A DNA stretch of 64,000 bases from Desulfovibrio sp. JY (GTDB lineage Bacteria > Desulfobacterota > Desulfovibrionia > Desulfovibrionales > Desulfovibrionaceae): NCBI GenBank assembly GCA_021730285.1, contig CP082962.1, positions 1,984,001 through 2,048,000 of the forward strand, given 5' to 3'. The notes under the pieces were generated by a model. The model was not told the origin of the DNA and ran no database searches. It saw only the letters and a list, made by a program, of their open reading frames with translations. Shown in pieces: positions 1 through 7,830 of the stretch (position 1 is its first letter; each line of letters opens with the position of its first letter). The translations under genes and the position numbers were made by a program.

Positions 1-981
1 GGTCGTCACGTCCTTGGCGATCTCGGGCACGTCGGTGATGATGACCGGCACGCCGCAGGCAAGATAGTCCTTCACGCGGCTCGGGTCGGCCCAGCGCGAC
101 AGGTTGTTGTCCGTGGGGCGGTAGAGCGCCAGGCTGATGTCGCAGGCCGGCAGCGTCTCGAGGACCTTGTCGTGGTTCATGACGCCGTGGAGGATGACGG
201 AGTCGCCGAGTTCGCGCAGGCGCGGCTCGTAGGGCGCGTAGACCACGCCGTCCTCGACGGCGTCGTTGGGCGTCTTGCCGATGACGTGCAGGCGCAGGTC
301 GGGAAAGCGGGCGATAAGGCGCGGCCAGGCCTCGATGACCAGATCCACGCCCTTGGACGGGGCCAGCGCGCCCAAGAGCACCAGGTCGCGCGGCGCGCGG
401 TCGGACTTGTCCGGCAGGTCGATTTTTTCCAGGTCCACGCCCACGGGCACGAGCACGTTTCGCGCGTCCGGCAGCCCCTGTTCCCGGCGCACGTCCACGA
501 TGCGCGGCGAGATGTTCCAGGCCGCGTCGCAGTTTTTCACGCAAAACCGGTCCAGGGCGTGGTAGACGGCGTTTAAAACCGGGTTGGCGAAGCGGCCGGG
601 CATCCAGTCGATGGTGTAGAAGACCACCTGGTCGATGAGCCGGCATTTCTTGAGGATGATGGCCACCACTGCGTTCAGGGGATCGCAGGCCACGCAGTCG
701 TTGTAGCGGCCGCCCAGGGAGAAGAAAAAGACCAGCGAGAAGATCGCGTCCTTGAAATAGGTGAGCAGGTTGGGCAGGGCCAGTCCGCAACGCTTCTTTT
801 CGGTCGTAAGCTTCCCGGAAACGTATTTGCGGGCGATGGAACGGCGGTCCGAGCAGTAGTGGAACGGATGGTAGATGACGCCGAGGACGTCGGAACGTTC
901 GCGGAGGTAGTTCTCCAGGGCCTCGGACGGGCCGGCCAGGTCCGTGATGTGGCTGATGAGCAGGGCTTTGCGAAAGTGCAT
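1..981 (-). CDS. Glycosyltransferase family 4 (GT-B), 3' end outside window
   Basis: The reading frame runs from an ATG at 981 to the left window edge without a stop (327 codons seen). The C-terminal half shows the GT1/GT4 pattern: LLGALAPSKGVDLV (the conserved 'G.l...KG.d.li.a' step), HVIGKTP, and ACGVPVIITDVPEIAKD, the donor-binding region of sugar-nucleotide GT-B enzymes. The N-terminal half (starting MHFRKALLISHITD) has no signal peptide, so a cytoplasmic or membrane-associated transferase building a cell-surface glycan is likely. It is divergent from the MEMO-family gene. The substrate cannot be told from sequence, and neighbours on the left are not visible. Confidence 0.85.
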   Translation of the reverse strand, partial: MHFRKALLISHITDLAGPSEALENYLRERSDVLGVIYHPFHYCSDRRSIARKYVSGKLTTEKKRCGLALPNLLTYFKDAIFSLVFFFSLGGRYNDCVACDPLNAVVAIILKKCRLIDQVVFYTIDWMPGRFANPVLNAVYHALDRFCVKNCDAAWNISPRIVDVRREQGLPDARNVLVPVGVDLEKIDLPDKSDRAPRDLVLLGALAPSKGVDLVIEAWPRLIARFPDLRLHVIGKTPNDAVEDGVVYAPYEPRLRELGDSVILHGVMNHDKVLETLPACDISLALYRPTDNNLSRWADPSRVKDYLACGVPVIITDVPEIAKDVTT

Positions 982-1187
982 GGGATTCCCGTTGCGGACG
1001 TATTTGAGGATAGGCCGGCGCACGGGGCCGGTCGGGGCTTGAGGTAGCCGTATCGCCCGGGGAAATCAAGGCGGTGGGGCGCGTCGGACCGCATTGGGCA
1101 CGCCCACGCGGCAGGACTGTCCCGGCGTTGCCAAGGCGCGCCGCCTGGGCTACCTTGGTGATGAGAAGAATTTTCAAGGACAGGCGC

Positions 1188-2393
1188 ATGCAATATCCTC
1201 GTGCCCGGCACGACCTGGAATTCGTTCCCATCACTCACGAAGGCCGCTCCATGATCCTCGTGCGCGACCGGCTGGGGCTCGTGCCCTACGGCACGGGCGT
1301 GCCGGCCGGACTCCTGCCGATCCTGGCGCTCATGGACGGGCAGCGGTCGCTTGCCGACCTCGAACGGGAGATCACGGCGCTCCAGGGCGGCCGGCCGGTG
1401 ACGGTCGCGGACATCGAGCGGGTGCTGGCCGAACTGGACGCCGGCGGACTCCTCGATACCCCGCGCTACCAGGCCAAAAAGGCCGAGGCCGCCGCCGCAT
1501 TCGCGGCCCGGGATATCCGCGAGCCCCTTTTCGCCGGCCCGGCCTATCCCGACAATCCGGAACTGCTCGTGCCCTATCTCGACGCCATCCTGGCCGATGC
1601 GCCGGAAGCTTCCCTGGGGGGCGGGCGCATCCTGGCCGCCATTGCTCCGCACATCGACCTCGAGGCGGGCAGGGCCGGCTACGCCGCCGCCTACGCCCCC
1701 CTGCGCGGGCTTTCCCCCAAGCGGGTGGTGGTGCTCGGCGTGGGACATCAGATCTTGCGCGGCCTCTACTGCCTGACCGACAAGGCCTACGGCACGCCGC
1801 TCGGGAACATCCCGGCCGACGCGGCGGCGGTCGCCGGGCTGCGCCTGGCTGGCGGAGCCTGCGTCGACCCGGGCGATTTGCAGCACCGCGACGAGCATTC
1901 GGTGGAATTTCAGGCGGTTTTCCTGCGCCACGTGCTGGCCGGCGATTTCAGCCTGGTGCCGGTGCTGTGCGGTTCGCCGCGAAGCGTGCTGCCGGCGCAG
2001 TCCCGAAGCGCCTTCCTCGACTATGCCGGGCCGTTTCTCGATGCCTTGCGCGGGGTGGCCGCCGATCCGGACACGCTTTTCGTCGCGGGTGTGGATTTTT
2101 CCCACATCGGTCCCAAGTTCGGCCACGACAAGCCGGCCTCGGAGTTGGAGCAGGCGGCCATGGCCCACGACGCGGCGCTTCTGGCCGCTTTGGCGGCCGG
2201 CGATCCCGAGGCCTTCTGGGCGGAATCGGCCCGGGTCGACGACGGCTACAACGTGTGCGGGCTCGCCTCCCTGGCCACCCTGGCCGAGATCGTGCCCGCC
2301 TGCGCCCTGACCGTCACCTGTCACGACATCATGCGCGAATCCGAAACCGCCTCGGCCGTGACGTTTGCCGCGGCCGCCCTGACCGCCCGGTGA
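1188..2393 (+). CDS. MEMO-family protein (AmmeMemoRadiSam system protein B-like) with N-terminal winged-helix-like domain
   Basis: 401 aa. I chose the ATG at 1188 because AAGGA sits 7 bases upstream. Residues ~90-400 are a MEMO1-family domain: APHIDLEAGRAGY, VVVLGVGHQI, DEHSVEFQ, GVDFSHIGP and DGYNVCGL, which carry the conserved His and Cys of the presumed metal site. Residues ~1-95 form an extra domain resembling the PqqD/RRE winged helix (ILALMDGQRSLADLE, then ADIERVLAELDAGGLLDT), which in other systems binds peptides or partner proteins. The stop overlaps the next start (TGATG), so the two proteins are translationally coupled. MEMO proteins have been linked to copper-dependent redox chemistry and dioxygenase-like folds; the bacterial role is unknown. 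Confidence 0.85.
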   Translation: MQYPRARHDLEFVPITHEGRSMILVRDRLGLVPYGTGVPAGLLPILALMDGQRSLADLEREITALQGGRPVTVADIERVLAELDAGGLLDTPRYQAKKAEAAAAFAARDIREPLFAGPAYPDNPELLVPYLDAILADAPEASLGGGRILAAIAPHIDLEAGRAGYAAAYAPLRGLSPKRVVVLGVGHQILRGLYCLTDKAYGTPLGNIPADAAAVAGLRLAGGACVDPGDLQHRDEHSVEFQAVFLRHVLAGDFSLVPVLCGSPRSVLPAQSRSAFLDYAGPFLDALRGVAADPDTLFVAGVDFSHIGPKFGHDKPASELEQAAMAHDAALLAALAAGDPEAFWAESARVDDGYNVCGLASLATLAEIVPACALTVTCHDIMRESETASAVTFAAAALTAR

Positions 2394-3406
2394 TGGCCGC
2401 CCCGATCATCCTCGATGTGCTGCACGTGGAGGCCTCCTCCCGCAGCCGGGCCGAAACCGGCTACACCATCCGGGCCGGCCACAAGAAGCACTGGCTCGAG
2501 CAGGATCTGCCCTTGTCCCTGTTCGAGAAGCTGCTGGGCGCCATCACGGCCGTGGCCGAGGTGCGTTTCCAGGGCTGGGGCGATCCCCTGGCCAACCCGG
2601 ACATCCTGGCCATGCTGGCCCTGGCCAAAAAGAAGGGCGCGCGCACTGTCCTTTGCACCGACGCCGGCCGCTTCACCGACGCCCACGCCAACGCGCTGGT
2701 GCGCGACGGCATCGACGCCGTGGTCTTTCCTCTGGCCGGGCTGACCGAGGACACCAATTTCCGCCGGCGCGGCACCAGCCTTTTTTCGGTGCTCGCGGCC
2801 ATGGACCGCCTGCGCACCGTCCAGGCCGTGCACGAGATCCACCTGCCGGAAGTGATCGTGCGCTACAGCCTGACCCGCTCGGGGCTGCTCGGCCATGAAC
2901 TCGAGGAACTGCCGCGTTTTCTGGAAGGCATAAGCGTGCGTTCGGCCCTGGTGCGGCCGCTGTCCTACGCCACCAGCCAGCATACCGAGTTCGACGTCAT
3001 CGTGCCCGAGGACCAGGCCGCCTACGACCGCGTGGCCGAGACCATGCGCCTGGCCGCCGCCGACGCCGCCGCGCGCGGCATCCGCCTGGACTGCCGGCTC
3101 GTCCACGGCGGGATTTCGCGCTTTCACTGCCCGGATACGCCCGGCAGCGGCCTCTTTCTTGCCGCCGACGGGGCGGTGAGCCCCTGCCCGCTGCGAAACG
3201 TGCCGCTTGCAGGCGAGTCCACCTACCGTTTCCACGGCCAGGACGTCCCCTTTCCCCACGACGTGCGCGGCAACCTGCACACCGAGACCCTCGCCGCCAT
3301 CTGGAACGAGCCCGACTACCGGGAATTCCGCTACAAGCACGACACCGACACGCCGCCCGAAGGCTGCGCTGGCTGCTGGCGCTCCTACCTCGTGCCGGTC
3401 AAATAG
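2393..3406 (+). CDS. Pseudo-radical-SAM protein with SPASM-like C-terminus
   Basis: 337 aa, ATG overlapping the MEMO stop by one base. The fold signature of radical SAM enzymes is present: a first strand (IILDVLHVEAS), a GWGDPL element in the position of GGEPL, and TVLCTDAGRF as the following strand. The CxxxCxxC loop expected after strand 1 is replaced by SSRSRAETGY, with no cysteine at all. The C-terminus keeps a SPASM-like set (RFHCPDTPGSG, DGAVSPCPL, EGCAGCW) that could hold an auxiliary iron-sulfur cluster. It therefore should not cleave SAM. Pseudo-rSAM/SPASM proteins are a recognised but poorly understood class. Its tight coupling to a MEMO protein suggests a shared complex. Confidence 0.75.
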   Translation: MAAPIILDVLHVEASSRSRAETGYTIRAGHKKHWLEQDLPLSLFEKLLGAITAVAEVRFQGWGDPLANPDILAMLALAKKKGARTVLCTDAGRFTDAHANALVRDGIDAVVFPLAGLTEDTNFRRRGTSLFSVLAAMDRLRTVQAVHEIHLPEVIVRYSLTRSGLLGHELEELPRFLEGISVRSALVRPLSYATSQHTEFDVIVPEDQAAYDRVAETMRLAAADAAARGIRLDCRLVHGGISRFHCPDTPGSGLFLAADGAVSPCPLRNVPLAGESTYRFHGQDVPFPHDVRGNLHTETLAAIWNEPDYREFRYKHDTDTPPEGCAGCWRSYLVPVK

Positions 3407-3507
3407 GTCTCCGCCTCGTCCGCCGGTTGACGCCGAAACGGCCAAGGTCCATAACATGGCACAGTCGCCCCCCGGACGACGTACCATCCACAGGAGGAAA
3501 AACGCTT

Positions 3508-4023
3508 ATGAGCGATCGTACCGGACTGATCACCTTTCTCGGCAATGGCCTGACCCTTTCCGGCAATCCCGTCGGCGTCGGCGACGCGGCTCCGGATTTC
3601 ACCGTTTTGACCAACGAACTGGCCCCGGCCAAGCTGGCTGACTTCACGGAAAAAGGGCTCATCCTCATCGCCGTGCCGTCCCTCGATACCGCCGTGTGCG
3701 ACCTGGAAGCCCGCAAATTCAACAAGGAAATGGAAAGCCTGACCGGCAAGGCCAAGGCGCTCGTCATCAGCATGGACCTGCCCTTTGCCCAGAAACGCTG
3801 GGCCGAGGCCGCCGGAGTGAAAAATATCGTGACGCTGTCCGACCACCGCGACGCTTCCTTCGGCACGGCCTATGGCCTGCTCATCAAGGAACTGCGCCTG
3901 CTTTCCCGCGCCGTGCTGGTCGTCGGCCCGGACCGCAAGGTCGCCTACATGGAGCTTGTGCCCGAGGTGACCAACGAGCCCGACTACGCCGCCGCCCTTG
4001 CGGCTCTTGGGAAGGTCCTGTAG
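3508..4023 (+). CDS. tpx: Thiol peroxidase, one-cysteine variant
   Basis: 171 aa; strong RBS AGGAGG at 3492-3497 fixes the start. Tpx reduces hydrogen peroxide and alkyl hydroperoxides in the cytoplasm. The peroxiredoxin active-site segment PSLDTAVCD is present with Cys64 as peroxidatic residue, followed by RKFN, DLPFAQKRW and a C-terminal NEPDYAAAL, all Tpx-specific. In E. coli Tpx the resolving cysteine lies just after LPFAQSRF; here that segment reads RWAEAAG and Cys64 is the only cysteine in the protein. Recycling must therefore use an external thiol or another partner. Relevant to oxidative defence in an anaerobe. Confidence 0.95.
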   Translation: MSDRTGLITFLGNGLTLSGNPVGVGDAAPDFTVLTNELAPAKLADFTEKGLILIAVPSLDTAVCDLEARKFNKEMESLTGKAKALVISMDLPFAQKRWAEAAGVKNIVTLSDHRDASFGTAYGLLIKELRLLSRAVLVVGPDRKVAYMELVPEVTNEPDYAAALAALGKVL

Positions 4024-4063
4024 AGGACGGGCCGTCCGCTTTGAAAGCGGACAGGGACGCCTT

Positions 4064-4699
4064 ATGAAGCAGTATACGCACGATATGAGCCGACGCCCCC
4101 GGGCGTCGGCCCTTTTTGCGGCCTTTTTCGTCCTGGCTGCCTTGCTTTCCGGCTGCGCCGGGCAACAAGCCACGGTGCGGCCCACGGTTGTCGTGGAGAA
4201 GGAAGCCCTGGGACGCGGCGTCACAGTCGCGGTCAAGGTCGTGGATGCGAGGCCGAGCGACGAAGTGGGGCTTTGCGACCCCACGTCCTCCTTCGCCGGC
4301 AAGCTGACCACGGCCTGCAATCCGGCCCCGGCCATGCGCGCCGCCGTGGAAAAGGGCCTGCGCGACAAGGGCTTCACCCCCGCCCCGGCCGGCGAGTCCG
4401 TGGTGCGAAACATCACCGTGGAACTCAAGGATCTGGCGTATAAGCCAAGCAGGGACGGAGCCCATCTCGCCGCCAAGGCCGTGGCCGTCCTCGTCGTCAC
4501 CGCCGACAACAACGGCCTGACCATGACCCGCCGCTACGAGGGCGAAACCGTCTGGAAGCTGCCGGCCGATGGCGTGGAGCCCGAGTTCGACAAGCTTTTA
4601 AGCATGACCGTGTCCAAGGCGCTTTCCCGCATGGCCTCGGATTACGAGCTGATCCACTTTCTGGAAAAAACCGTCCTGCGCACGCGGGAGCTCAAGTAA
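4064..4699 (+). CDS. Putative lipoprotein (YajG-like)
   Basis: 211 aa from the ATG at 4064 (AGGGA 6 bases upstream); an in-frame ATG at 4085 is an alternative. A lipoprotein signal follows: basic MSRRPRAS, hydrophobic FAAFFVLAALLSGC with lipobox LLSGC. The mature part has a repeated alpha/beta pattern (VTVAVKVVDARPSDEVG, AAVEKGLRDKGFTP, ITVELKDLAYK) as in YajG/LPS-assembly-type lipoproteins that share a TolB-N-like fold. Probably outer-membrane anchored. No functional residues can be named. It follows tpx by 40 bases, with a small palindrome between, and is followed by a terminator. Confidence 0.75.
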   Translation: MKQYTHDMSRRPRASALFAAFFVLAALLSGCAGQQATVRPTVVVEKEALGRGVTVAVKVVDARPSDEVGLCDPTSSFAGKLTTACNPAPAMRAAVEKGLRDKGFTPAPAGESVVRNITVELKDLAYKPSRDGAHLAAKAVAVLVVTADNNGLTMTRRYEGETVWKLPADGVEPEFDKLLSMTVSKALSRMASDYELIHFLEKTVLRTRELK

Positions 4700-4703
4700 T
4701 CGG

Positions 4704-4738
4704 GCCGGGGACGCTTTCGCGTGCCCCGGCTCCCTTTT
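4704..4738 (+). terminator. Rho-independent terminator after the lipoprotein gene
   Basis: GCCGGGG at 4704-4710 pairs with CCCCGGC at 4724-4730, extended by ACGC/GCGT across a one-base bulge with a TTTC loop; TCCCTTTT follows. It lies 5 bases after the lipoprotein stop. Confidence 0.7.
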
Positions 4739-4798
4739 GAAAACGGCCGCCCCCGGCCCCGTCCGGCGGACGCTCCGCCGTAAAAGGATGACCGCCCC

Positions 4799-5905
4799 AT
4801 GGCCCTTTCCGTCGGCATCGTGGGTCTGCCGAACGTCGGCAAATCCACCCTTTTCAACGCCCTCACCAAGGCCCAGAACGCCCAGGCCGCCAACTACCCC
4901 TTCTGCACCATCGAGCCCAACGTCGCCATCGTGCCCGTGCCGGACGCGCGCCTCGACGCCCTGGCCGCCCTGGTCAACCCGGCCCAGATCGTGCCCGCCA
5001 CCGTCCGCTTCACCGACATCGCCGGACTTGTGGCCGGGGCCAGCAAGGGGGAAGGGCTCGGCAACAAATTTCTCGCCCATATCCGCGAAACCGAAGTCAT
5101 CGTGCACGTCGCCCGCGCCTTCGAGGACGACGACGTGATCCACGTGGCCGGTTCCGTGGACCCGGCCCGCGATATCGACGTCATCGATACCGAACTTATC
5201 CTGGCCGATATCCAGGTTCTCGAAAACAGGCTCGACCGCCTCGTCAAGCAGACCAAGGGCAGCAAGGACAAGGAACTGCTCGACAAGGTCGCCGCCGGCA
5301 AACGCCTCGCCGACCACCTCATGGACGGCAAGCCCGCTTCCAGCGTCGAAGGGGCCGATACCCCGGCCATGCAGGCCCTCTTTGACGACATCCGGCCCAT
5401 TACCGCCAAACGCGTCATCTACTGCGCCAACGTCGGCGAGGACGACCCCAACGGCGAGTCGCCGCTGGTCGCCAAGGTGCGCGAAATCGCCGCCGCCCGC
5501 GGCGCGGAAGTCGTCGTGGTCTGCGCCCGCATGGAAGAGGAACTGGCCGGGCTCGCCGACGACGAACGCCAGGAATTCCTCGCCTCCTACGGCCTGACCG
5601 AATCCGGCCTCGATAGGGTCGCGCGTCTGGCCTACCATACCCTCGGGCTCATCAGCTTTTTCACCGCCGGCCCCAAGGAAGTCCGCGCCTGGACCCTGAC
5701 CGCCGGCGCCAAGGCCCCCGCCGCCGCCGGCCAGATCCACTCCGATATCGAACGCGGTTTCATCCGCGCCGAAGTCATCGGCTACGACGACTACATCAAG
5801 CACCAGTCCGAAGCGAAATGCCGCGCCGCCGGCGTCCTGCGCCAGGAAGGCAAGGACTACGTCATGGCCGACGGCGACGTCGTGCACTTTCTGTTCAACG
5901 TTTAG
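4799..5905 (+). CDS. ychF: Redox-regulated ribosome-binding ATPase YchF
   Basis: 368 aa, full family length. YchF/OLA1 is a TRAFAC-class protein that prefers ATP to GTP and binds ribosomes. Seen: P-loop GLPNVGKST at residues 8-16, switch segment TIEPNVAIV, G3 FTDIAGLVAGASKGEGLGN, G4 replaced by the YchF-type CANVGED instead of NKxD, and a C-terminal TGS-like domain (VRAWTLTAGAKAPAAAGQIHSD is split here only for brevity: key motifs AWTLT and IHSDIERGF). AAGGA at 4783 gives the RBS. Preceded by a CGGCGGA/TCCGCCG leader hairpin at 4764-4780. Monocistronic in appearance. Confidence 0.97.
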   Translation: MALSVGIVGLPNVGKSTLFNALTKAQNAQAANYPFCTIEPNVAIVPVPDARLDALAALVNPAQIVPATVRFTDIAGLVAGASKGEGLGNKFLAHIRETEVIVHVARAFEDDDVIHVAGSVDPARDIDVIDTELILADIQVLENRLDRLVKQTKGSKDKELLDKVAAGKRLADHLMDGKPASSVEGADTPAMQALFDDIRPITAKRVIYCANVGEDDPNGESPLVAKVREIAAARGAEVVVVCARMEEELAGLADDERQEFLASYGLTESGLDRVARLAYHTLGLISFFTAGPKEVRAWTLTAGAKAPAAAGQIHSDIERGFIRAEVIGYDDYIKHQSEAKCRAAGVLRQEGKDYVMADGDVVHFLFNV

Positions 5906-5940
5906 GCGAAACGGCAGAAGAGGAAGATGCCTCCGGCGGC

Positions 5941-6130
5941 CGAGGGGCCACGGGCCCCCCGGACCCCCCATCCGGTATGCGTTGGCCGGGCGGGAGTGGG
6001 GCTGGCTTGCCGGCAAGGCCGGGAGTGAAGATGGAGGCGGAATTTGCCGGGACGGTGCATGTCGCTTCGCGACAAGCTCGCCCCGGACAAATTCCGCCTC
6101 CACCACGCCGTCGCCCCTTTGGGGCGAGGA
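5941..6130 (+). repeat. Structured intergenic repeat, copy A
   Basis: A ~190-base element between the convergent ychF and yceI genes, found again inverted at 20401-20600 and direct at 47401-47600. It begins with a C/G-rich box (GGGCCCCCCGGACCCCCCATCCGG), continues to an outer stem 6033-6101 (GGAGGCGGAATTTG with CAAATTCCGCCTCC) enclosing a hairpin GTCGC-TTC-GCGAC at 6061-6073, then CACCACGCCGT and a third hairpin CGCCCC-TTT-GGGGCG at 6112-6126. Arms differ among copies but stay complementary. Confidence 0.85.
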
Positions 6131-6148
6131 AGAAAAGCTGTCTTCAAT

Positions 6149-6242
6149 GCGGCGCTTCGCCGCTGGCGATCTTGTCGCCGCAATCGTGTCCGGCGTCGAG
6201 GCGCTTTAGCGCCTCGTGCCGCCGGGCCGATTGCGGCGACAA
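6149..6242. repeat. Second nested palindrome in the ychF-yceI gap
   Basis: A small hairpin GCGGCG-CTT-CGCCGC at 6149-6163 precedes a long outer stem whose arms are TTGTCGCCGCAATCG at 6172-6186 and its exact complement CGATTGCGGCGACAA at 6228-6242, enclosing GAGGCGC-TTTA-GCGCCTC at 6198-6215. Same architecture as copy A but different sequence. No gene is visible here. Confidence 0.75.
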
Positions 6243-6301
6243 ACCTCCGGTCTCCCGCCCCCCAAGCACCCTCATCCCCAGGCACGACACATACCCGGGA
6301 A

Positions 6302-6354
6302 AAGTTTTTTGGAGGGGTCCAGGGGGACCTTTTTTTCAAAAAAGGTCCCCCTGG
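6302..6354. terminator. Bidirectional hairpin repeat (family member 1)
   Basis: AAGTTTTTTGGAGGGG flank followed by CCAGGGGGACC..., whose arms pair over about 17 bases around a C loop (6319-6354) and end in U-rich arm sequence on both strands. It closes the convergent ychF/yceI gap, 12 bases from the yceI stop. Confidence 0.8.
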
Positions 6355-6366
6355 CCGCCGGAGGCA

Positions 6367-7017
6367 CTACTGCGCCGGCTTCACGCAGCCGGGGCGCGGG
6401 GCGAGGGTCTCGCCGGCGAGGTGGATGTCCACGGTATCGCCGACGGCTCCCATCTTGGAGTATTTGCCGGTGCCGACGTGGTAGTCCAGGCGGTTGAGGC
6501 TGACCTGGGCTTCGTAGCCGGCGACGTCGACGCAGGGCATCATGGGGTTGGGTTTGGTGCCGAGGTAGTGGAGCGGGATGACGACTTGTTTGGTGACGTC
6601 CTTGATGGTGAGCTTGCCGGTAACCTTATAGATGCCTTTGCCGGCCGGGCTGATGCGTTCGCTTACAAAACGCATTTCCGGGTAGGCGGCGCTGTCCAGG
6701 AATTCCGGGGTGCTTAAGTGTTTGTCCCGGGCGGCGACGCCGGTATCGACGCTGGCGGTTTTGACGGTGAAGGCGACGTGGCCTTTGGCCGGGTTCTGGG
6801 CCGGGATATCGATGGTGCCGGCTTTCTGGTCGAAGCGGCCGGCGACGGGGGCCACGATATGGCGGATGGTGAAGGCGACGGAGGTATGGGGCGGGTCCAG
6901 GGTCTTGCCGTCGATGACGGGGGCGTAGGGTTTGGGCGATTCGCTTTGGGCCATGGCGGGGCCGGCGGCGAGGAGCAGGGCGGCCAGGGCCACGAGCAGT
7001 CCGGGAATGGTTTTCAT
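6367..7017 (-). CDS. YceI-family periplasmic lipid-binding protein
   Basis: 216 aa. Start at 7017 chosen for its signal peptide (MKTIPGLLVALAALLLAAGPAMAQ, cleavage after AMA) and GGAGAAA upstream. The body is a YceI lipocalin-like barrel that binds isoprenoid or other amphiphiles: DPPHTSVAFTIRH at ~60, GTIDIPAQNP, VDTGVAARDKHL with SPEF-like STPEFLDSAAYPEM, and GKLTIKDVTKQVVIPL. Length is standard. Nitroreductase lies 17 bases upstream on the same strand, so the pair is probably cotranscribed. Role here likely envelope homeostasis or quinone/isoprenoid handling; the ligand is not predictable. Confidence 0.93.
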   Translation of the reverse strand: MKTIPGLLVALAALLLAAGPAMAQSESPKPYAPVIDGKTLDPPHTSVAFTIRHIVAPVAGRFDQKAGTIDIPAQNPAKGHVAFTVKTASVDTGVAARDKHLSTPEFLDSAAYPEMRFVSERISPAGKGIYKVTGKLTIKDVTKQVVIPLHYLGTKPNPMMPCVDVAGYEAQVSLNRLDYHVGTGKYSKMGAVGDTVDIHLAGETLAPRPGCVKPAQ

Positions 7018-7034
7018 GGCGGTTTCTCCGGGAG

Positions 7035-7670
7035 TTAGTCGGGGAGCTTGTAGGTGATGTCGTCGGTGTCGAAGCGCCATTTGGGTGGGGCGACGGCGAC
7101 GCCGGGCTTCAGGTGTCCAACGGCCATAAGCAGGGGAATCCAGAAGGTGTCGGGGATGGAGAAGGCTTTGCGCACGCCGTCATGGTCGAAGCCGTCCATG
7201 GGGTGGGTGACGTAGCCGAGGTCGGCGGCGGCGTACATGACGGTCATGGCGAAGAAGGCGGTGTTTTTGACGGCGAAGGCCAGGGATTTTTCCGGGGTTT
7301 CGCCGTAGAGGCTGGTGACCGAGGCGGCAAAGGCGTCGCGGTCCTCGGGTTTGAAGTGGTCGGTTTCGACCAGGTAGGAGAACTGGCGTTCGAAGGAAGG
7401 GGAGTAGAGTTTCCAGGCTGCGGTATCGGCCAGGAACATGAGGATGACGGGCGCTTCGGTGACCTTGGGCTGGTCCCAGGCCAGGACGCGCAGTTTGGCT
7501 TTCTGGGCCGGCTCGCGCAGCACGGCCACCTTCCAGGGCTGGAGGTTGAAGCTGGAGGGCGCGCGGGTGGCGGTTTCGAGGATCTTGTCCAGGTCTTCCT
7601 GGGGCACGTCCCGGTCGGGGTCGAAGAAGTTGACGGCCCGGCGGGACCGCATGACGTCTTGAAAATCCAT
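7035..7670 (-). CDS. Nitroreductase-family flavoprotein
   Basis: 211 aa, start at 7670 with GGAGT upstream. FMN-dependent NAD(P)H oxidoreductases of this family reduce nitro compounds, quinones or enones in the cytoplasm. Seen: N-terminal RSRRAVNFFDPDRDVP (FMN phosphate-binding arginines), TRAPSSFNLQPW (the conserved SxxNxQPW), AFFAMTVMYAAADLGYVTHPM and a C-terminal MAVGHLKPGV. Similar to the NfnB/YodC-type subgroup. Cotranscribed with the yceI-family gene downstream. Natural substrate unknown. Confidence 0.93.
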   Translation of the reverse strand: MDFQDVMRSRRAVNFFDPDRDVPQEDLDKILETATRAPSSFNLQPWKVAVLREPAQKAKLRVLAWDQPKVTEAPVILMFLADTAAWKLYSPSFERQFSYLVETDHFKPEDRDAFAASVTSLYGETPEKSLAFAVKNTAFFAMTVMYAAADLGYVTHPMDGFDHDGVRKAFSIPDTFWIPLLMAVGHLKPGVAVAPPKWRFDTDDITYKLPD

Positions 7671-7830
7671 GGCGGACTCCTTTGTTTCCAACTGTAGAGT
7701 AGTGCCCCCGCCCTGTGGTGCTGTCAATACGGTAAACCGTGGCGAAGCGCCCGGCCCTTGACTTCACCGGCCGGGAAAGGCATGCAGGCCGGACATTTTC
7801 CCCTTTCCGTCATACCAAAAAGGACCTTCC

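Noticed and set aside
675-2324. 549-aa minus-strand frame opposite the MEMO gene
   Set aside because: Rich in Gly/Arg/His low-complexity, no known domain, and fully antisense to a gene with clear MEMO motifs.
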